This document shows positions 42,641-51,670 of a stretch of 64,000 bases of DNA, in pieces. Position numbers and translations under genes: made by a program. The DNA comes from Devosia sp. (lineage in GTDB: Bacteria; Pseudomonadota; Alphaproteobacteria; Rhizobiales; Devosiaceae). The first letter of the stretch is position 1, and each line of letters begins with the position of its first letter. Below the pieces are notes generated by a model. That model saw only the letters and a list, made by a program, of their open reading frames with translations, ran no database searches and was not told the origin of the DNA. The DNA lies in assembly GCF_028290625.1 (NCBI RefSeq), contig NZ_JAQGJM010000035.1, positions 55,872-119,871 on the forward strand, given 5' to 3'.

Positions 42641-43198
42641 TTACTCGGCCTTGGGCTCGGCAGCGGCGGCTTCTGCAGCAGCAGCCTGTGCGGCGGCGGC
42701 AGCAGCGGCTGCGGCTTCCGCGTCCTTGGCAGCAGCTTCAGCGGCGAATGCCTCGGCGGCAGCAATCTTTTCCTGCTCGCGGGCGTTCTTGGCTTCCAGA
42801 GCCGCAGTGCGCTCGACGGCCTCGATCTTCTTGGTACGCGAATTGGTCGATTCGAAAATACGGGCGGATTTACCGCGACGATCGCGCAGGTAGTACAGCT
42901 TGGCGCGACGCACCTTGCCGCGCTTAAGAACTTCGATCGAAGCTACGTTCGGGGAGTAGAGCGGGAAGACGCGCTCGACGCCTTCGCCGTACGAAATCTT
43001 GCGCACGGTGAAGCTCTCGGTGATGCCACCGCCAGTGCGGGCGATCACGATGCCCTCATAGGCCTGCAGGCGTTCTTTTTCGCCTTCGCGAATCTTGACC
43101 CACACCTTGACGGTATCGCCATGGGTGAATTCTGGAAGGGTGCGCTTGGCGGCCAGCGCCTCGACTTGTTCGGCGTTGATCTGCTGAATGATATTCAT
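42641..43198 (-). CDS. rplS: 50S ribosomal protein L19 with long Ala/Glu-rich tail
   Basis: A 185-residue protein. Residues 1-120 are standard L19: [62 protein letters not shown]...[25 protein letters not shown]. Residues from about 125 to the end form an extra, highly charged then Ala-rich helix, including a run of nine Ala, ending [11 protein letters not shown]19 sits at the 30S-50S interface. It is last in the ffh-rpsP-rimM-trmD-rplS order, about 215 bp after trmD. Confidence 0.96.
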   Translation of the reverse strand: MNIIQQINAEQVEALAAKRTLPEFTHGDTVKVWVKIREGEKERLQAYEGIVIARTGGGITESFTVRKISYGEGVERVFPLYSPNVASIEVLKRGKVRRAKLYYLRDRRGKSARIFESTNSRTKKIEAVERTAALEAKNAREQEKIAAAEAFAAEAAAKDAEAAAAAAAAAQAAAAEAAAAEPKAE

Positions 43199-43415
43199 GT
43201 GATCCGTCCTGATCTTTTCAAAGGAGCATTGTTCGGGAAACTGATCCCGACTGCCCGGTCTTGGTTACAACGGAGGTTTTTTCGTCTTTTTGTTTTGTGC
43301 CCGACGGGTCCGAATAGCCCATGCGCGCGATAGTAGCGGCGCTATAGGGGAAAAAAGGGCCAGAGTCTATGGGTTTTGGCTGCAACGGTCGCAAAACTGT
43401 CGTGCGGGAAGAGCC

Positions 43416-44102
43416 TTACTTCTGCTCCAGCAGGTCCGGCCGCCGCGCCAGCGTCAGCGCCACACTCTGCGCCTGCCGCCATTTGGCGATTTTACCGTGA
43501 TCGCCCGAGGTCAGGACGGCTGGAATCTCGACGCCTTCGAAGCTCTGCGGCCGCGTGTAATGCGGGTATTCCAGCATTCCGTTCTCAAAGCTCTCGTCAG
43601 CATGGCTCTCGGCAGCGCCCAGCACGCCGGGTATCAGGCGCACGATGGCTTCCAGCAGCACCATGGCGGCGACTTCGCCCCCTGCCAGCACATAATCGCC
43701 AATGGAGATTTCCTCGAGCTGGCGGGCCTCGATGACGCGCTGGTCCACGCCCTCGAAGCGGCCGCAGACGATGACGGCGCCGGGACCGGCGGCCAATTCG
43801 CGCACGCGGGCCTGGGTGAGCGGCTTGCCGCGCGGCGACATCAGGATGCGGGGGCGGGGATCGCCGGGTGGTGCCACCGCGTCGATGGCAGCCGCTAGGA
43901 TATCGGGTTTGAGCACCATGCCGGCGCCGCCGCCTGAGGGCGTGTCATCGACGGTGCGGTGACGGTCGGTGGCGAAATCGCGCAATTGGGTCGTCTGCAG
44001 TGACCACAGCCCATCGGCCATGCCACGGCCGATCACCGAAGCGCCAAGCGGGCCGGGGAACAGGTCGGGGAACAGCGTTATAACGGCGGCGGAGAAGCTC
44101 AA
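43416..44102 (-). CDS. trmD: tRNA (guanine(37)-N1)-methyltransferase
   Basis: A 228-residue SPOUT enzyme. [24 protein letters not shown] is the family start, [21 protein letters not shown] the substrate loop, and [19 protein letters not shown] and [30 protein letters not shown] the trefoil-knot SAM site. The start is best the TTG at 44102, which overlaps the rimM stop as TTGA and gives the usual N-terminus; an upstream ATG at 44126 would add eight basic residues from rimM sequence. Confidence 0.95.
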   Translation of the reverse strand: MSFSAAVITLFPDLFPGPLGASVIGRGMADGLWSLQTTQLRDFATDRHRTVDDTPSGGGAGMVLKPDILAAAIDAVAPPGDPRPRILMSPRGKPLTQARVRELAAGPGAVIVCGRFEGVDQRVIEARQLEEISIGDYVLAGGEVAAMVLLEAIVRLIPGVLGAAESHADESFENGMLEYPHYTRPQSFEGVEIPAVLTSGDHGKIAKWRQAQSVALTLARRPDLLEQK

Positions 44103-44635
44103 TTCGGCTCTTCTTCCTCGCCCCATTCGGTCTCGGTAGGGGCAACGATGGTCAAATAGCCCTGCTCGATATGGATGGCTGGAACGACGGCTTTGGTGAA
44201 CGGGTAGAGATAGGTGTCGCCCGACTGGCTGTTGCGGATTTCGATCAGGTCGCCGGCGTTGAAATTGGGGATGGCGGTGACGGTGCCGATCACCGTGCCG
44301 TCCTCAAGCCGAGCCTGCAGGCCCAACAGATCGGCGTGGTAGAAATCGTCCTCGTCTTCGGTATCGGGCAGGCGCGAACGGTCGACGAACAGGCTGACGC
44401 CATTGAGCAGTTCGGCCGCATTGCGATCGGCCACGCCCTTGAGGCGGGCGACGACCACGGTCTTCTGCACCCGCAGATTGGTGATGGTGACTGTCAGCCC
44501 CGGCCGGTCGGTTTCCAGTGGCCCATAGGCGGCGATGGCTTCGGGATCCTGGGTATAGGGCGTGATGCGCACCTCGCCCTTAATGCCATGGGCACCCCCG
44601 ATAATGCCCATCAGCAGGCGATTGGAATTGGTCAT
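44099..44635 (-). CDS. rimM: 16S rRNA processing protein RimM
   Basis: A 178-residue assembly factor for the 30S head. [28 protein letters not shown] is the N-terminal domain with the G-A-H-G-I-K-G-E motif; the C-terminal PRC barrel has [34 protein letters not shown] and [23 protein letters not shown]. The acidic tail EEEEPN is short. The ATG at 44635 is chosen; upstream sequence is repeat C. Confidence 0.95.
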   Translation of the reverse strand: MTNSNRLLMGIIGGAHGIKGEVRITPYTQDPEAIAAYGPLETDRPGLTVTITNLRVQKTVVVARLKGVADRNAAELLNGVSLFVDRSRLPDTEDEDDFYHADLLGLQARLEDGTVIGTVTAIPNFNAGDLIEIRNSQSGDTYLYPFTKAVVPAIHIEQGYLTIVAPTETEWGEEEEPN

Positions 44636-44664
44636 GGGGGCTCCGGACGCCTTTGAAAACACGG

Positions 44665-44734
44665 TGTCATACCGGCGAAGGCCGGTACCCATCTCGAGAT
44701 CTCAGGATGGGCCCCGGCCTTCGCCGGGGTGACA
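44665..44734. repeat. Palindromic repeat, family C, copy 4
   Basis: TGTCATACCGGCGAAGGCCG...GTACCCATC at the left and GATGGGCCCCGGCCTTCGCC...GGGGTGACA at the right, with a GAGATCTC centre like copy 1. It lies between rpsP and rimM inside the operon. Confidence 0.8.
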
Positions 44735-44768
44735 CAGTGGAAGTTGAGAGATCAAGCCAGTCAAGACG

Positions 44769-44800
44769 AAAAGGGCCCCGATACGGTGTATCGAGGCCCT
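44769..44800 (-). terminator. Rho-independent terminator-like hairpin after rpsP
   Basis: On the minus strand: AGGGCCTCGATACACC-GTATCGGGGCCC followed by TTTT, 20 nt after the rpsP stop. It may reduce expression of rimM-trmD relative to ffh-rpsP. Confidence 0.75.
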
Positions 44801-44820
44801 GCATCAAAACCCAGAGGGTC

Positions 44821-45219
44821 TTACTCAGCCGGAGCTTCTTCGGCCGGGACTTCCTTGGGGGCATTCTTGGCGGCTTCAGCAGCGGCGGCAGCGGCCGTGC
44901 GGGCTTCGGCGCGTTCGGTTGCCTTGGCGCCGGGGATAGCCTTTTCCGGGTTGTTGCGGGCTTCGCGCTTCAAGAGGCCCGCGGTATCGAGGAAACGCAG
45001 CACGCGGTCGGTCGGCTGGGCGCCGACTTCGAGCCAATGCTTGGCGCGGTCGGTGTTGAGCACGATGCGCACTTCATTGTCCTTCGCGAGCAGCGGATTG
45101 AAGGTGCCCAGCTTTTCGATGAAGCGGCCATCGCGCGGCGAGCGGGCATCGGCAACGACGATGTGGTAGAATGGGCGCTTCTTGGTGCCGCCACGGGCGA
45201 GACGAATCTTGAGAGACAT
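44821..45219 (-). CDS. rpsP: 30S ribosomal protein S16 with Ala/Glu-rich tail
   Basis: A 132-residue protein. Residues 1-85 are S16: [42 protein letters not shown]...[22 protein letters not shown]. The rest, about 45 residues, is an Ala-rich charged tail ([34 protein letters not shown]). It follows ffh by 30 nt. Confidence 0.97.
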   Translation of the reverse strand: MSLKIRLARGGTKKRPFYHIVVADARSPRDGRFIEKLGTFNPLLAKDNEVRIVLNTDRAKHWLEVGAQPTDRVLRFLDTAGLLKREARNNPEKAIPGAKATERAEARTAAAAAAEAAKNAPKEVPAEEAPAE

Positions 45220-45249
45220 ATTTTAGGTCCTTTGGATCGAGTTCTTCGG

Positions 45250-46833
45250 TTACTTTTTCTTGCCCAGGCCGGGAAGGCCGGGGAAACGGGGAGCGCCACC
45301 AAGGCCGGGCAGGCCAGGGGCGGATTTGAACAGGGCGCCGACATCGGTCGGCAGCTTGTCGGCGAGCTGGGGTTGAGCGGGAGCGCCCATGCCCTGCTGG
45401 AGCTGCTTGGGATCGATGCCGGCCTGGCGGGCCATGGCTTCGAGCTGCTTGGGGTCCATCTTGGAGAGATCGGGCATGCCGCCCATCATCCCACCCATCT
45501 TGCCGCCGAACATGCCGGCCAGCGAGCCCATGCCGCCCTTGGAAACCTTCTTCATCATGTCCGCCATCTGGCGGTGCTGCTTGATGAGCTTGTTGATTTC
45601 GGAGACTTCGACACCAGCGCCGGAGGCGATGCGCTTGCGACGGCTGGCATTGAGAACGTCGGGCTCGGCGCGTTCCTTCTTGGTCATCGAGCCGATGATG
45701 GCGATCTGGCGATCGAACACCTTTTCGTCGATGTTGGAATTGGCCATGGCCTTCTTCATCTGGCCGACGCCGGGCATCATGGCCATCAGGCCATTCATGC
45801 CGCCCATTTTCTTCATCTGCTGCAATTGGCCGCGCAGATCGTCGAGGTCGAAGGAGCCCTTCTTGAGCTTCTTGGCCATCTTCTGGGCGTCTTCGGCCGA
45901 GACGTGCTCTGCCGCGCGCTCCACCAGCGAGACGATATCGCCCATGCCCAGAATACGGTCGGCGATGCGCGAGGGATGGAAATCCTCCAGCGCATCCATC
46001 TTTTCGCCGGTACCGATCAGCTTGATCGGCTTGCCGGTTGCGGCACGCATCGAGAGCGCCGCGCCGCCACGGCCATCGCCGTCGACGCGGGTCATGACGA
46101 TGCCGGTGATATCGACGCGCTGGTCGAACGAACGGGCGAGGTTCACGGCGTCCTGGCCGGTCAGCGCATCGACCACCAGCAGCACTTCATGCGGGTTGGA
46201 GACGGTCTTGATCTCGGCCGTTTCGGCCATCAGTTCTTCGTCGATATGGGTGCGGCCGGCGGTATCGAGGATCAGGATATCGAAGCCGCCCAACTTGCCT
46301 TCGCGCGCGGCGCGGCGAGCGATCTGTACCGGATTTTCACCGGCGACGATGGGCAGGGTGGCGACGCCGACCTGTTCGCCCAGCACGCGCAGCTGCTCCA
46401 TGGCGGCCGGGCGGCGGGTATCGAGCGAGGCCAGCAGAACCTTCTTGTTCTGCTTGTCCTTGAAGCGCTTGGCAATCTTGGCAGTGGTGGTGGTCTTGCC
46501 CGAGCCCTGCAGGCCGACCATCAGGATGGTGACGGGCGCAACGGCGTTGAGGCTGATCGGCACGGCCGCTTCGCCGAGCACGCCGACCAGTTCGTCATGG
46601 ACGATCTTGACGACCTGCTGGCCCGGCGTAACCGAGCGGGTAACCTCCACACCGATGGCGCGGTCGCGCACCTGCTCGACAAAGGCGCGCACGACTTCCA
46701 GCGATACGTCGGCCTCGATCAGCGCGCGGCGGATTTCGCGCAGCGCCGCATCGACGTCGGCTTCGCTCAGCGCGCCGCGGCCACGTAGACCATCAAAGAT
46801 TTTGCCAAGCCGGTCGCTTAAGCTATCGAACAT
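45250..46833 (-). CDS. ffh: Signal recognition particle protein Ffh
   Basis: A 527-residue SRP54 GTPase. The N domain is at the start, GLQGSGKTTTTAKIAKRF is the G1 motif, DTAGR (DTAGRTHIDEEL) G3, TRVDGDGRGGAAL and TGEKMDALEDFHP G4-G5. The C-terminal M domain (from about 330) is Met/Gly-rich (GGMNGLMAMMPGVGQMKK; MFGGKMGGMMGGM) and binds SRP RNA and signal peptides. It is somewhat long. It works with FtsY (53.8 kb). It is first in the operon. Confidence 0.98.
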   Translation of the reverse strand: MFDSLSDRLGKIFDGLRGRGALSEADVDAALREIRRALIEADVSLEVVRAFVEQVRDRAIGVEVTRSVTPGQQVVKIVHDELVGVLGEAAVPISLNAVAPVTILMVGLQGSGKTTTTAKIAKRFKDKQNKKVLLASLDTRRPAAMEQLRVLGEQVGVATLPIVAGENPVQIARRAAREGKLGGFDILILDTAGRTHIDEELMAETAEIKTVSNPHEVLLVVDALTGQDAVNLARSFDQRVDITGIVMTRVDGDGRGGAALSMRAATGKPIKLIGTGEKMDALEDFHPSRIADRILGMGDIVSLVERAAEHVSAEDAQKMAKKLKKGSFDLDDLRGQLQQMKKMGGMNGLMAMMPGVGQMKKAMANSNIDEKVFDRQIAIIGSMTKKERAEPDVLNASRRKRIASGAGVEVSEINKLIKQHRQMADMMKKVSKGGMGSLAGMFGGKMGGMMGGMPDLSKMDPKQLEAMARQAGIDPKQLQQGMGAPAQPQLADKLPTDVGALFKSAPGLPGLGGAPRFPGLPGLGKKK

Positions 46834-47115
46834 TTTTGGTCCTTGTCTCTATCGGGTATCCGACGAGATATTGGTATCATCGAGCCAAACGCAAAACCCA
46901 CCCGCGGGCGCAACGCGCTGGCGGATGTTGGCCTCCGGGATCGATTTATACCCCAAGGGGTCCCGGTCGGCTGGTCAGGGCAGGGCCTGATGAATGGCGT
47001 GCCTTTTATGTGGCGGTAAGCCGTGAGTCAAGGAAAGCCTGCGGCTTGCCCACGCCGTACCGCGGTTGTGCGGGGAGGATGTCCCAATGTATAGAACAAC
47101 CACGGGGGATCACAC

Positions 47116-47595
47116 ATGCTTAGACAAGCCTTAGCCGCTCTTTTATTTGCCGGTCTTCTTTGTTGCTCGATGTCAATGGCGGTGGGTAGAGACACCATTG
47201 GCTATAGCGAGACGAAGGGGATATTCGCCAACCACACCATGATGTCGTACGATTCTGCGCACGGAACACAGGTCGAGTTTATCGCTTCGACGGGCAGGAC
47301 ATATCTTCTATACCCAGGCAATACCGTGATCGTGAAGGGCTCGTGGCGGCTCGATCGTACCGAGAAATCCGATGTCTTCAACATCTGCTTCCGCTATCCG
47401 AGCAACTCGTCCAACCCGGCAACCGGGAATGCCGGTGGCGACTGGGAGTGTCAAATTGCCGGTTTTTATCTCGGGGCGCTTCGCGAGATCATACCGGGCG
47501 ATCAGTTGGGATTGTCGAGAGGGTCCGAGGTTCCGTTCGTCCTAAGCCGTGCGCGCACAAACTTCACCTCACTGCTGCGCAAGCTGGCGCAGTAA
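47116..47595 (+). CDS. Hypothetical secreted protein
   Basis: A 159-residue protein of no recognised family. The first about 23 residues (LRQALAALLFAGLLCCSMSMAVG) look like a signal peptide. The mature part has two later Cys (FNICFRYPSN and GDWECQIAGF) that could form a disulphide, and a WRLDRTEKSDVFNICFRYP...GDWECQ pattern like a small secreted beta-sheet protein. Base composition is visibly less GC-rich than the neighbours, with more TTT, ATA and AGA codons, hinting at recent acquisition. It is alone between divergent ffh and the GNAT gene. The GGGGGATC before the ATG is a fair ribosome site. Confidence 0.62.
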   Translation: MLRQALAALLFAGLLCCSMSMAVGRDTIGYSETKGIFANHTMMSYDSAHGTQVEFIASTGRTYLLYPGNTVIVKGSWRLDRTEKSDVFNICFRYPSNSSNPATGNAGGDWECQIAGFYLGALREIIPGDQLGLSRGSEVPFVLSRARTNFTSLLRKLAQ

Positions 47596-47684
47596 GCGGT
47601 GGTTTGTACTGGAGCAAAGGCTAAACTCATCTTAACCCCGTACTGCTATGCCGATAGCCAGCTCGGACCGAGCCGAGAGGACAG

Positions 47685-48899
47685 ATGAGTGCTATCGAGC
47701 GATCGGACGCGATGACGGGCGCGGTGCGACAGGACACTGCCGTGCCGGCTTCGCTTGCCCAGGTCACGGTGTTTGACAGTTTCGAGGCGGCAAAGCCCGG
47801 CTGGCTCAGTCTCGAAGCGCGCGCTGTCCTGACGCCCTATCAGCGGTTCGACTGGATGGCGGCGATGCATGCCCACGGGCTCGACAAGGGCCGGCTGGCG
47901 ATCGCCGTGCTGGGGCCGCCGGAACGGCCGATTGCCCTGCTGGCACTGGTCATCGGCTGGCGCCGCGGCGTGAGGCAGGCACGGCTGATCGGCTCGGATT
48001 TTGGCAATAGTGACTGGCTGATCTTCGATCCGGAGGCGGCCGACCGGCTGACGCTGCCGGTGCTGCAGAATTTTCTGGCGGAAATTGCCCTCCAGGCTGG
48101 TGGTATCGATATCGTGCGGCTGAGCCAGTTACCGGCGCGGTGGCACGGTCATGCCAATCCATTGCTGGCGTTCCGCCACCAGCCGGCGGCAAACAATCTG
48201 TATGTCGCCGAAATCGGCGCGGTGCCGCACCCCTTCATCGACCACGGCATCACCAGCAAGCTGCGCGCCAACCTGCGGCGCGGTCGTGCGCGGCTGGAGG
48301 AGCAGTTCGGCCCGGTTGGCGTGCGGCGGATCGTGGACGCGGCGGCACTGGGGCCGGTGCATGATGCGTTCCTGGCACAGCGCGGCGAGCGTTTTGCTCA
48401 GATGGGCATCGAGAACGTGTTCGCGACGCCTGGCATGGTCGGATTTTTTCGCTCATTGTGCGAGCAGGGGCTGGGGCAGGAGCGCCCGGCTTTCATGGCG
48501 CACGCGCTTTATGCCGGGGACGAGATCCTCGCCACCTCGTTCGGTACGGCGGCGGGCAACCATTTTAGCCAGTACATCAATTCCACCAGCGCCGGTCCTG
48601 CCAGCAAATACAGCCTGATGGGCATATTGATGGTGGAAATGCTGGACGACCTGATCGCCTCGGGCATTACCGGCTTCGACATGGGCACCGGTGACTTTGC
48701 CTATAAGGCGGACTGGAGCCAGCCCGAGGTGGTGTTCGATAGCGCCGTCGCGGTGAGCGGATTGGGCAAGCTGGCTCTGCCGGTGCTGGACAATCTGGTG
48801 CGCACCAAGCGGGCGATCAAGCAGAACCCGCGGATCTGGGCGCTGGCCAGGAAGGCGCAGAAACTGCGGTATGATCTGATGGGCAAGCTGCGGCGGTAG
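47685..48899 (+). CDS. GNAT/FemAB-like (CelD-type, Acetyltransf_6) acetyltransferase
   Basis: A 404-residue protein of the BioF2-like/Acetyltransf_6 group. The N-terminal half holds LTPYQRFDWMAAMHAHG and RLIGSDFGNSDWLIFDPEA; ITSKLRANLRRGRARLEEQFGPV is the conserved region before the GNAT core, and the core reads MAHALYAGDEILATSFGTAAGNHFSQYINSTSAG..YSLMGILMVEMLDDLIASGITGFDMGTGDFAYKADWS, matching the DFGTGDExYKxxW signature. Such enzymes are linked to polysaccharide or peptidoglycan modification. Its substrate is unknown. A second member is at 50080. Confidence 0.83.
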   Translation: MSAIERSDAMTGAVRQDTAVPASLAQVTVFDSFEAAKPGWLSLEARAVLTPYQRFDWMAAMHAHGLDKGRLAIAVLGPPERPIALLALVIGWRRGVRQARLIGSDFGNSDWLIFDPEAADRLTLPVLQNFLAEIALQAGGIDIVRLSQLPARWHGHANPLLAFRHQPAANNLYVAEIGAVPHPFIDHGITSKLRANLRRGRARLEEQFGPVGVRRIVDAAALGPVHDAFLAQRGERFAQMGIENVFATPGMVGFFRSLCEQGLGQERPAFMAHALYAGDEILATSFGTAAGNHFSQYINSTSAGPASKYSLMGILMVEMLDDLIASGITGFDMGTGDFAYKADWSQPEVVFDSAVAVSGLGKLALPVLDNLVRTKRAIKQNPRIWALARKAQKLRYDLMGKLRR

Positions 48900-48928
48900 C
48901 GTCCTTAGCCTTTTGCCTCTCATAGAAC

Positions 48929-49053
48929 CCCCTCACCCGGCCTCCGCTCCGCTCGGCCACCCTCTCCCCGACGGGGAGAGGAATCCCGGCTGCGCGGTGC
49001 CTCTTATTCTTCTCCCCGTCGGGGAGAAGGTGGCGCGCAGCGCCGGATGAGGG
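48929..49053. repeat. Palindromic repeat, family D, copy 3
   Basis: CCCCCTCACCCGGCCTCCGC...CCACCCTCTCCCCGACGGGGAGAGG at the left and TTCTTCTCCCCGTCGGGGAG...AAGGTGGCGCGCAGCGCCGGATGAGGG at the right. It lies between the convergent GNAT and cupin genes. Confidence 0.75.
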
Positions 49054-49067
49054 TGTCTGCCCTGCCC

Positions 49068-49098
49068 AAAACAAACGGGCGACCCCAAGGCCGCCCGC
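49068..49098 (-). terminator. Rho-independent terminator of the cupin-like gene
   Basis: On the minus strand: stem CGGGCG / CGCCCG with a 10-nt loop, followed by TTTGTTTT, 25 nt after the cupin-like stop. Confidence 0.75.
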
Positions 49099-49123
49099 TT
49101 CACATTCACGTTGTACGCAAAGC

Positions 49124-50083
49124 CTACATGCCCACCTTGGCCGCAGCTTCCTTGGCCTTCTGCGCCTTGTAGTAATAATTCGCGTCTTTCCCCAGCACCA
49201 CCGAGCGAATGAGCCGACGAAGCCCCTCGCTCTGGCGCAAGGGCGCGGCGAGACCCTTGCCGATCTGCATGGCCGCGACCTTCAACCCATCCCAGCCCGG
49301 ATTGATCCCCGGACCCTTTTGCGGAAAACCACGGTCGCGCAGCATGGAATTGGCGACATAAAGGTCGTTGCGGCGGCTGACCGCCTTGGTCTTCCAGGTG
49401 ATGGCGACCGAGATGGAATAGGTGTCCTTGGTGCGCACCCAGTGCGGCCAGAGATAAGGCACGAACACGCCTTCGCCGGGCTTGAGATCATTGTGCATTT
49501 CCTTGGCGACGTACTTTTCGTCGAACTTCAGGTTGCGGTGCTTGGTGATGCAGTGCTCGATCTGGTCGTCGGTGGCGATCGACTTGTCCTGATTGTCATA
49601 GACGTTGAAAATCTTGTCGCCATGCACCTGGACGAAGAAGTTGTCCTCGCTGTCGAGGTGGAATGGCGTGGTCGAGCCCGGCGAGGATACAAACATGAAG
49701 CCCTGCACGTCCGAGAAGCCAGCTTCATCGAGGCTTTTGAAGCCCTGCGCGGTGGCGACGGACATCAGCGCCTCGTCGAGCAGCGCCTTGTAGGTGGGGT
49801 GGATTTCGACGCGCTTGAGCACCATCCAGGCGCCGGCAGTCTCGATCTTCTGGATCACGTCTTCGGGGGCGAGATCGACCAGCGGGGTGGTTGTGGGGTC
49901 CTGGCTGACGGCGGCCTTGCCCGAATTGTATTCGATGCGGTCGCGCGGCAGTTCCTTGACCAGCTCCAAAATCGCCGGAAGCGTCAGGCGGGCATCGCCG
50001 ACCAGGCCGTGATTGATGCGGAAGGGCAGGTTGGGAAATTTGGACTGGAACGCGGAGGCATCGGCGGTCAGCAGTGTGCTCAC
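49124..50083 (-). CDS. JmjC/cupin-like 2-oxoglutarate-Fe(II) type protein
   Basis: A 319-residue protein. A jelly-roll core with GFMFVSSPGSTTPFHLDSEDNFFVQVHGDKIFNVYDN has the HxD pair His142 and Asp144; GEGVFVPYLWPHWVRTKDTYSISVAI gives the distal His214. This is the metal triad of JmjC/cupin-8 hydroxylases, which use 2-oxoglutarate and iron(II). The N-terminal part has DRIEYNSGK..., the C-terminal 80 residues are helical and basic (GLRRLIRSVVLGKDANYYY). The substrate, protein or small molecule, is unknown. The start overlaps the stop of the upstream GNAT gene by 4 nt, so the two are coupled. Confidence 0.82.
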   Translation of the reverse strand: MSTLLTADASAFQSKFPNLPFRINHGLVGDARLTLPAILELVKELPRDRIEYNSGKAAVSQDPTTTPLVDLAPEDVIQKIETAGAWMVLKRVEIHPTYKALLDEALMSVATAQGFKSLDEAGFSDVQGFMFVSSPGSTTPFHLDSEDNFFVQVHGDKIFNVYDNQDKSIATDDQIEHCITKHRNLKFDEKYVAKEMHNDLKPGEGVFVPYLWPHWVRTKDTYSISVAITWKTKAVSRRNDLYVANSMLRDRGFPQKGPGINPGWDGLKVAAMQIGKGLAAPLRQSEGLRRLIRSVVLGKDANYYYKAQKAKEAAAKVGM

Positions 50084-51282
50084 GATTTTTTCTCCCGGAT
50101 GGATTTTACAAAACGGACGAGGCGCTTGGCCTCTTCGCGCGCGTGGCGGCGCGCCATGATGAGTTTGCCCAGGGCCCGGCCGGCAGGATCGTGTGGGCGC
50201 GTCGGGATCAGCAGGTCGCCGACGGACAGGCGTTGCGCCCAGACATGGTCGATCATCGGATGGCCGGCGGCGGCGGTGGAATCGACCAGGGCGATGGCGG
50301 GATTGGCGGCGAAGCGCCTGGTCAGTTCCAGCGTCAGTTGCACACCGGGCGAGAAGCGGGCCAGTTCCTCGTCATAGGCGATCTTGAAGAAGAAAGCCCG
50401 ATCGCCCTGGCGCAACACCAGCCCGGCGGCGACGGTGGCGCCGTTAAGGGTCAGCTCGACTACCTCAAAGGCGCCGCGTGTGCCCAGGTCCTGGGCAACG
50501 GCCGTGATGAAGGCGGTATCGGCCTGGCTCTGGCCCAGGCCGGTGCCCAGATCGCCCTTCCAGCCGCGTGCCTCAAGGGCGAGAAAGCGCTCCAGCGCCG
50601 GCGCGATGGTCAGGGGCGAGCGGGCCACGCTGAACACGACCTCGCCGTCATCGCCCAGCCGGTTGCGCAGGCGGCGCATTTCCTTGAGCCGCTTGGTGCC
50701 CATGCTGGCGCGGAGGTAATCGTCGGTGTCGGTAATGGTGGCGTCGAAGGCGGCGCGCTGATGGGTGTGATCGGTTAGCGCGGTCAACCCGCGCTCGGCC
50801 AGGGCGGCCTGGAACGCCATGGCGACGGGGCCGTCGAGCATCATGTCGGGCAGCACCAGCAGATGAGCGCCAGTCGCGGCGGCACCGTCGATCAGGGCGC
50901 CGGCCGCCTCGATGGCGTGTTCGGCGTCGAGTACGGGCGTCGACAGCGGCGAATAGGGTTGCAGGGCGACCAGCGCCGGGATCGGCAGCTTATAGGCCTG
51001 CCAGGCGCTGATGACGGGCAGCAGGCCCAGCATGCGCCCGGGATTGATGCCATCATGGGCGACCAGTGCATCCGCGCCCTTGCCGCCCGACGCCATGGTG
51101 GCGGCGGGCACCGCATAGCCGGGATCGAAGAACACGTTCGGCTCGATGCTGGCGGCGCACAGCGCCTCCCAGGCACCGCGCGGCACCGTGGCGATATCGA
51201 GCTTTTGCGCATGGGCCAGTTTGGCCATGGCGGCAGGCATGGCGCGCGCGGTCGGCATGGTGAGCATGGCGCTGTCAGACAT
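50080..51282 (-). CDS. GNAT/FemAB-like acetyltransferase (Acetyltransf_6 type)
   Basis: A 400-residue protein. The N-terminal half has ASIEPNVFFDPGYAVPAA, LGLLPVISAWQAYKLPIPALVALQPYSPLSTPVLDAE; the middle MGTKRLKEMRRLRNRLGDDGEVVF matches the conserved lysine-rich block; the core AGLVLRQGDRAFFFKIAYDEELARFSPGVQLTLELTRRFA..ALVDSTAAAGHPMIDHVW fits the GNAT fold with the FSPG motif typical of this group. It is coupled by ATGA overlap to the cupin-like gene. The start at 51282 is the most likely; Met codons 10 and 20 residues further upstream are possible. Confidence 0.78.
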   Translation of the reverse strand: MSDSAMLTMPTARAMPAAMAKLAHAQKLDIATVPRGAWEALCAASIEPNVFFDPGYAVPAATMASGGKGADALVAHDGINPGRMLGLLPVISAWQAYKLPIPALVALQPYSPLSTPVLDAEHAIEAAGALIDGAAATGAHLLVLPDMMLDGPVAMAFQAALAERGLTALTDHTHQRAAFDATITDTDDYLRASMGTKRLKEMRRLRNRLGDDGEVVFSVARSPLTIAPALERFLALEARGWKGDLGTGLGQSQADTAFITAVAQDLGTRGAFEVVELTLNGATVAAGLVLRQGDRAFFFKIAYDEELARFSPGVQLTLELTRRFAANPAIALVDSTAAAGHPMIDHVWAQRLSVGDLLIPTRPHDPAGRALGKLIMARRHAREEAKRLVRFVKSIREKKS

Positions 51283-51670
51283 TGTGAGCGCTCGCCGCAA
51301 AGCTGTCGCCATCGGCAACACAAAATTTACCAACCAGGACAATGGCCGTGCAGTCTTGATCCCTCACGGGCAAGATGTCAGCCAGTAGTTTGGCGAACTG
51401 ATTGCGGAACGATTGCAAAGGTGGGCCCCTCAAGTCGAAAACGGCGCGCGGACTGGCCGTATTTGACCGCTTCTTTCCTACGCCCATTTGCTCGGCCACG
51501 CTTGCCCCACCTAATTGCCTGGTTAAGCGCTGGTGAAGTGCTATTGGCGGCCCGAAAGCCTCAACAATGCGTCAAGGACAGAGACCGCATTTTCCCCAAA
51601 CACTGGCAATCGGGCGGCCTTTGCGCCATATAGACGCCAACAACCATTTCCCCCTCCCATGAGGCCTGAC
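51283..51670. other. 388-bp divergent region between the GNAT gene and dapF
   Basis: No convincing gene. The dapF frame stays open to 51533, but that segment lacks a ribosome site and conserved residues. It should hold divergent promoters for the GNAT-cupin unit and the dapF-mtaB-ftsY unit; no repeat of families A to D is seen. A TTAA-containing stretch (CCTGGTTAAGCGCTGG, about 51516-51531) is a single CtrA half-site at most. Confidence 0.5.

Noticed and set aside
44653..46788. Plus-strand frame of about 711 codons opposite rpsP and ffh
   Set aside because: Shadow of two conserved genes and of a repeat; no ribosome site or protein family.
51516..51531. CtrA site upstream of dapF
   Set aside because: Only one TTAA half is present; the partner at 7-nt spacing is missing.
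51533..51670. N-terminal extension of DapF
   Set aside because: The residues are not like any DapF N-terminus and no ribosome site is near; the GTG at 51671 with GAGG is better.
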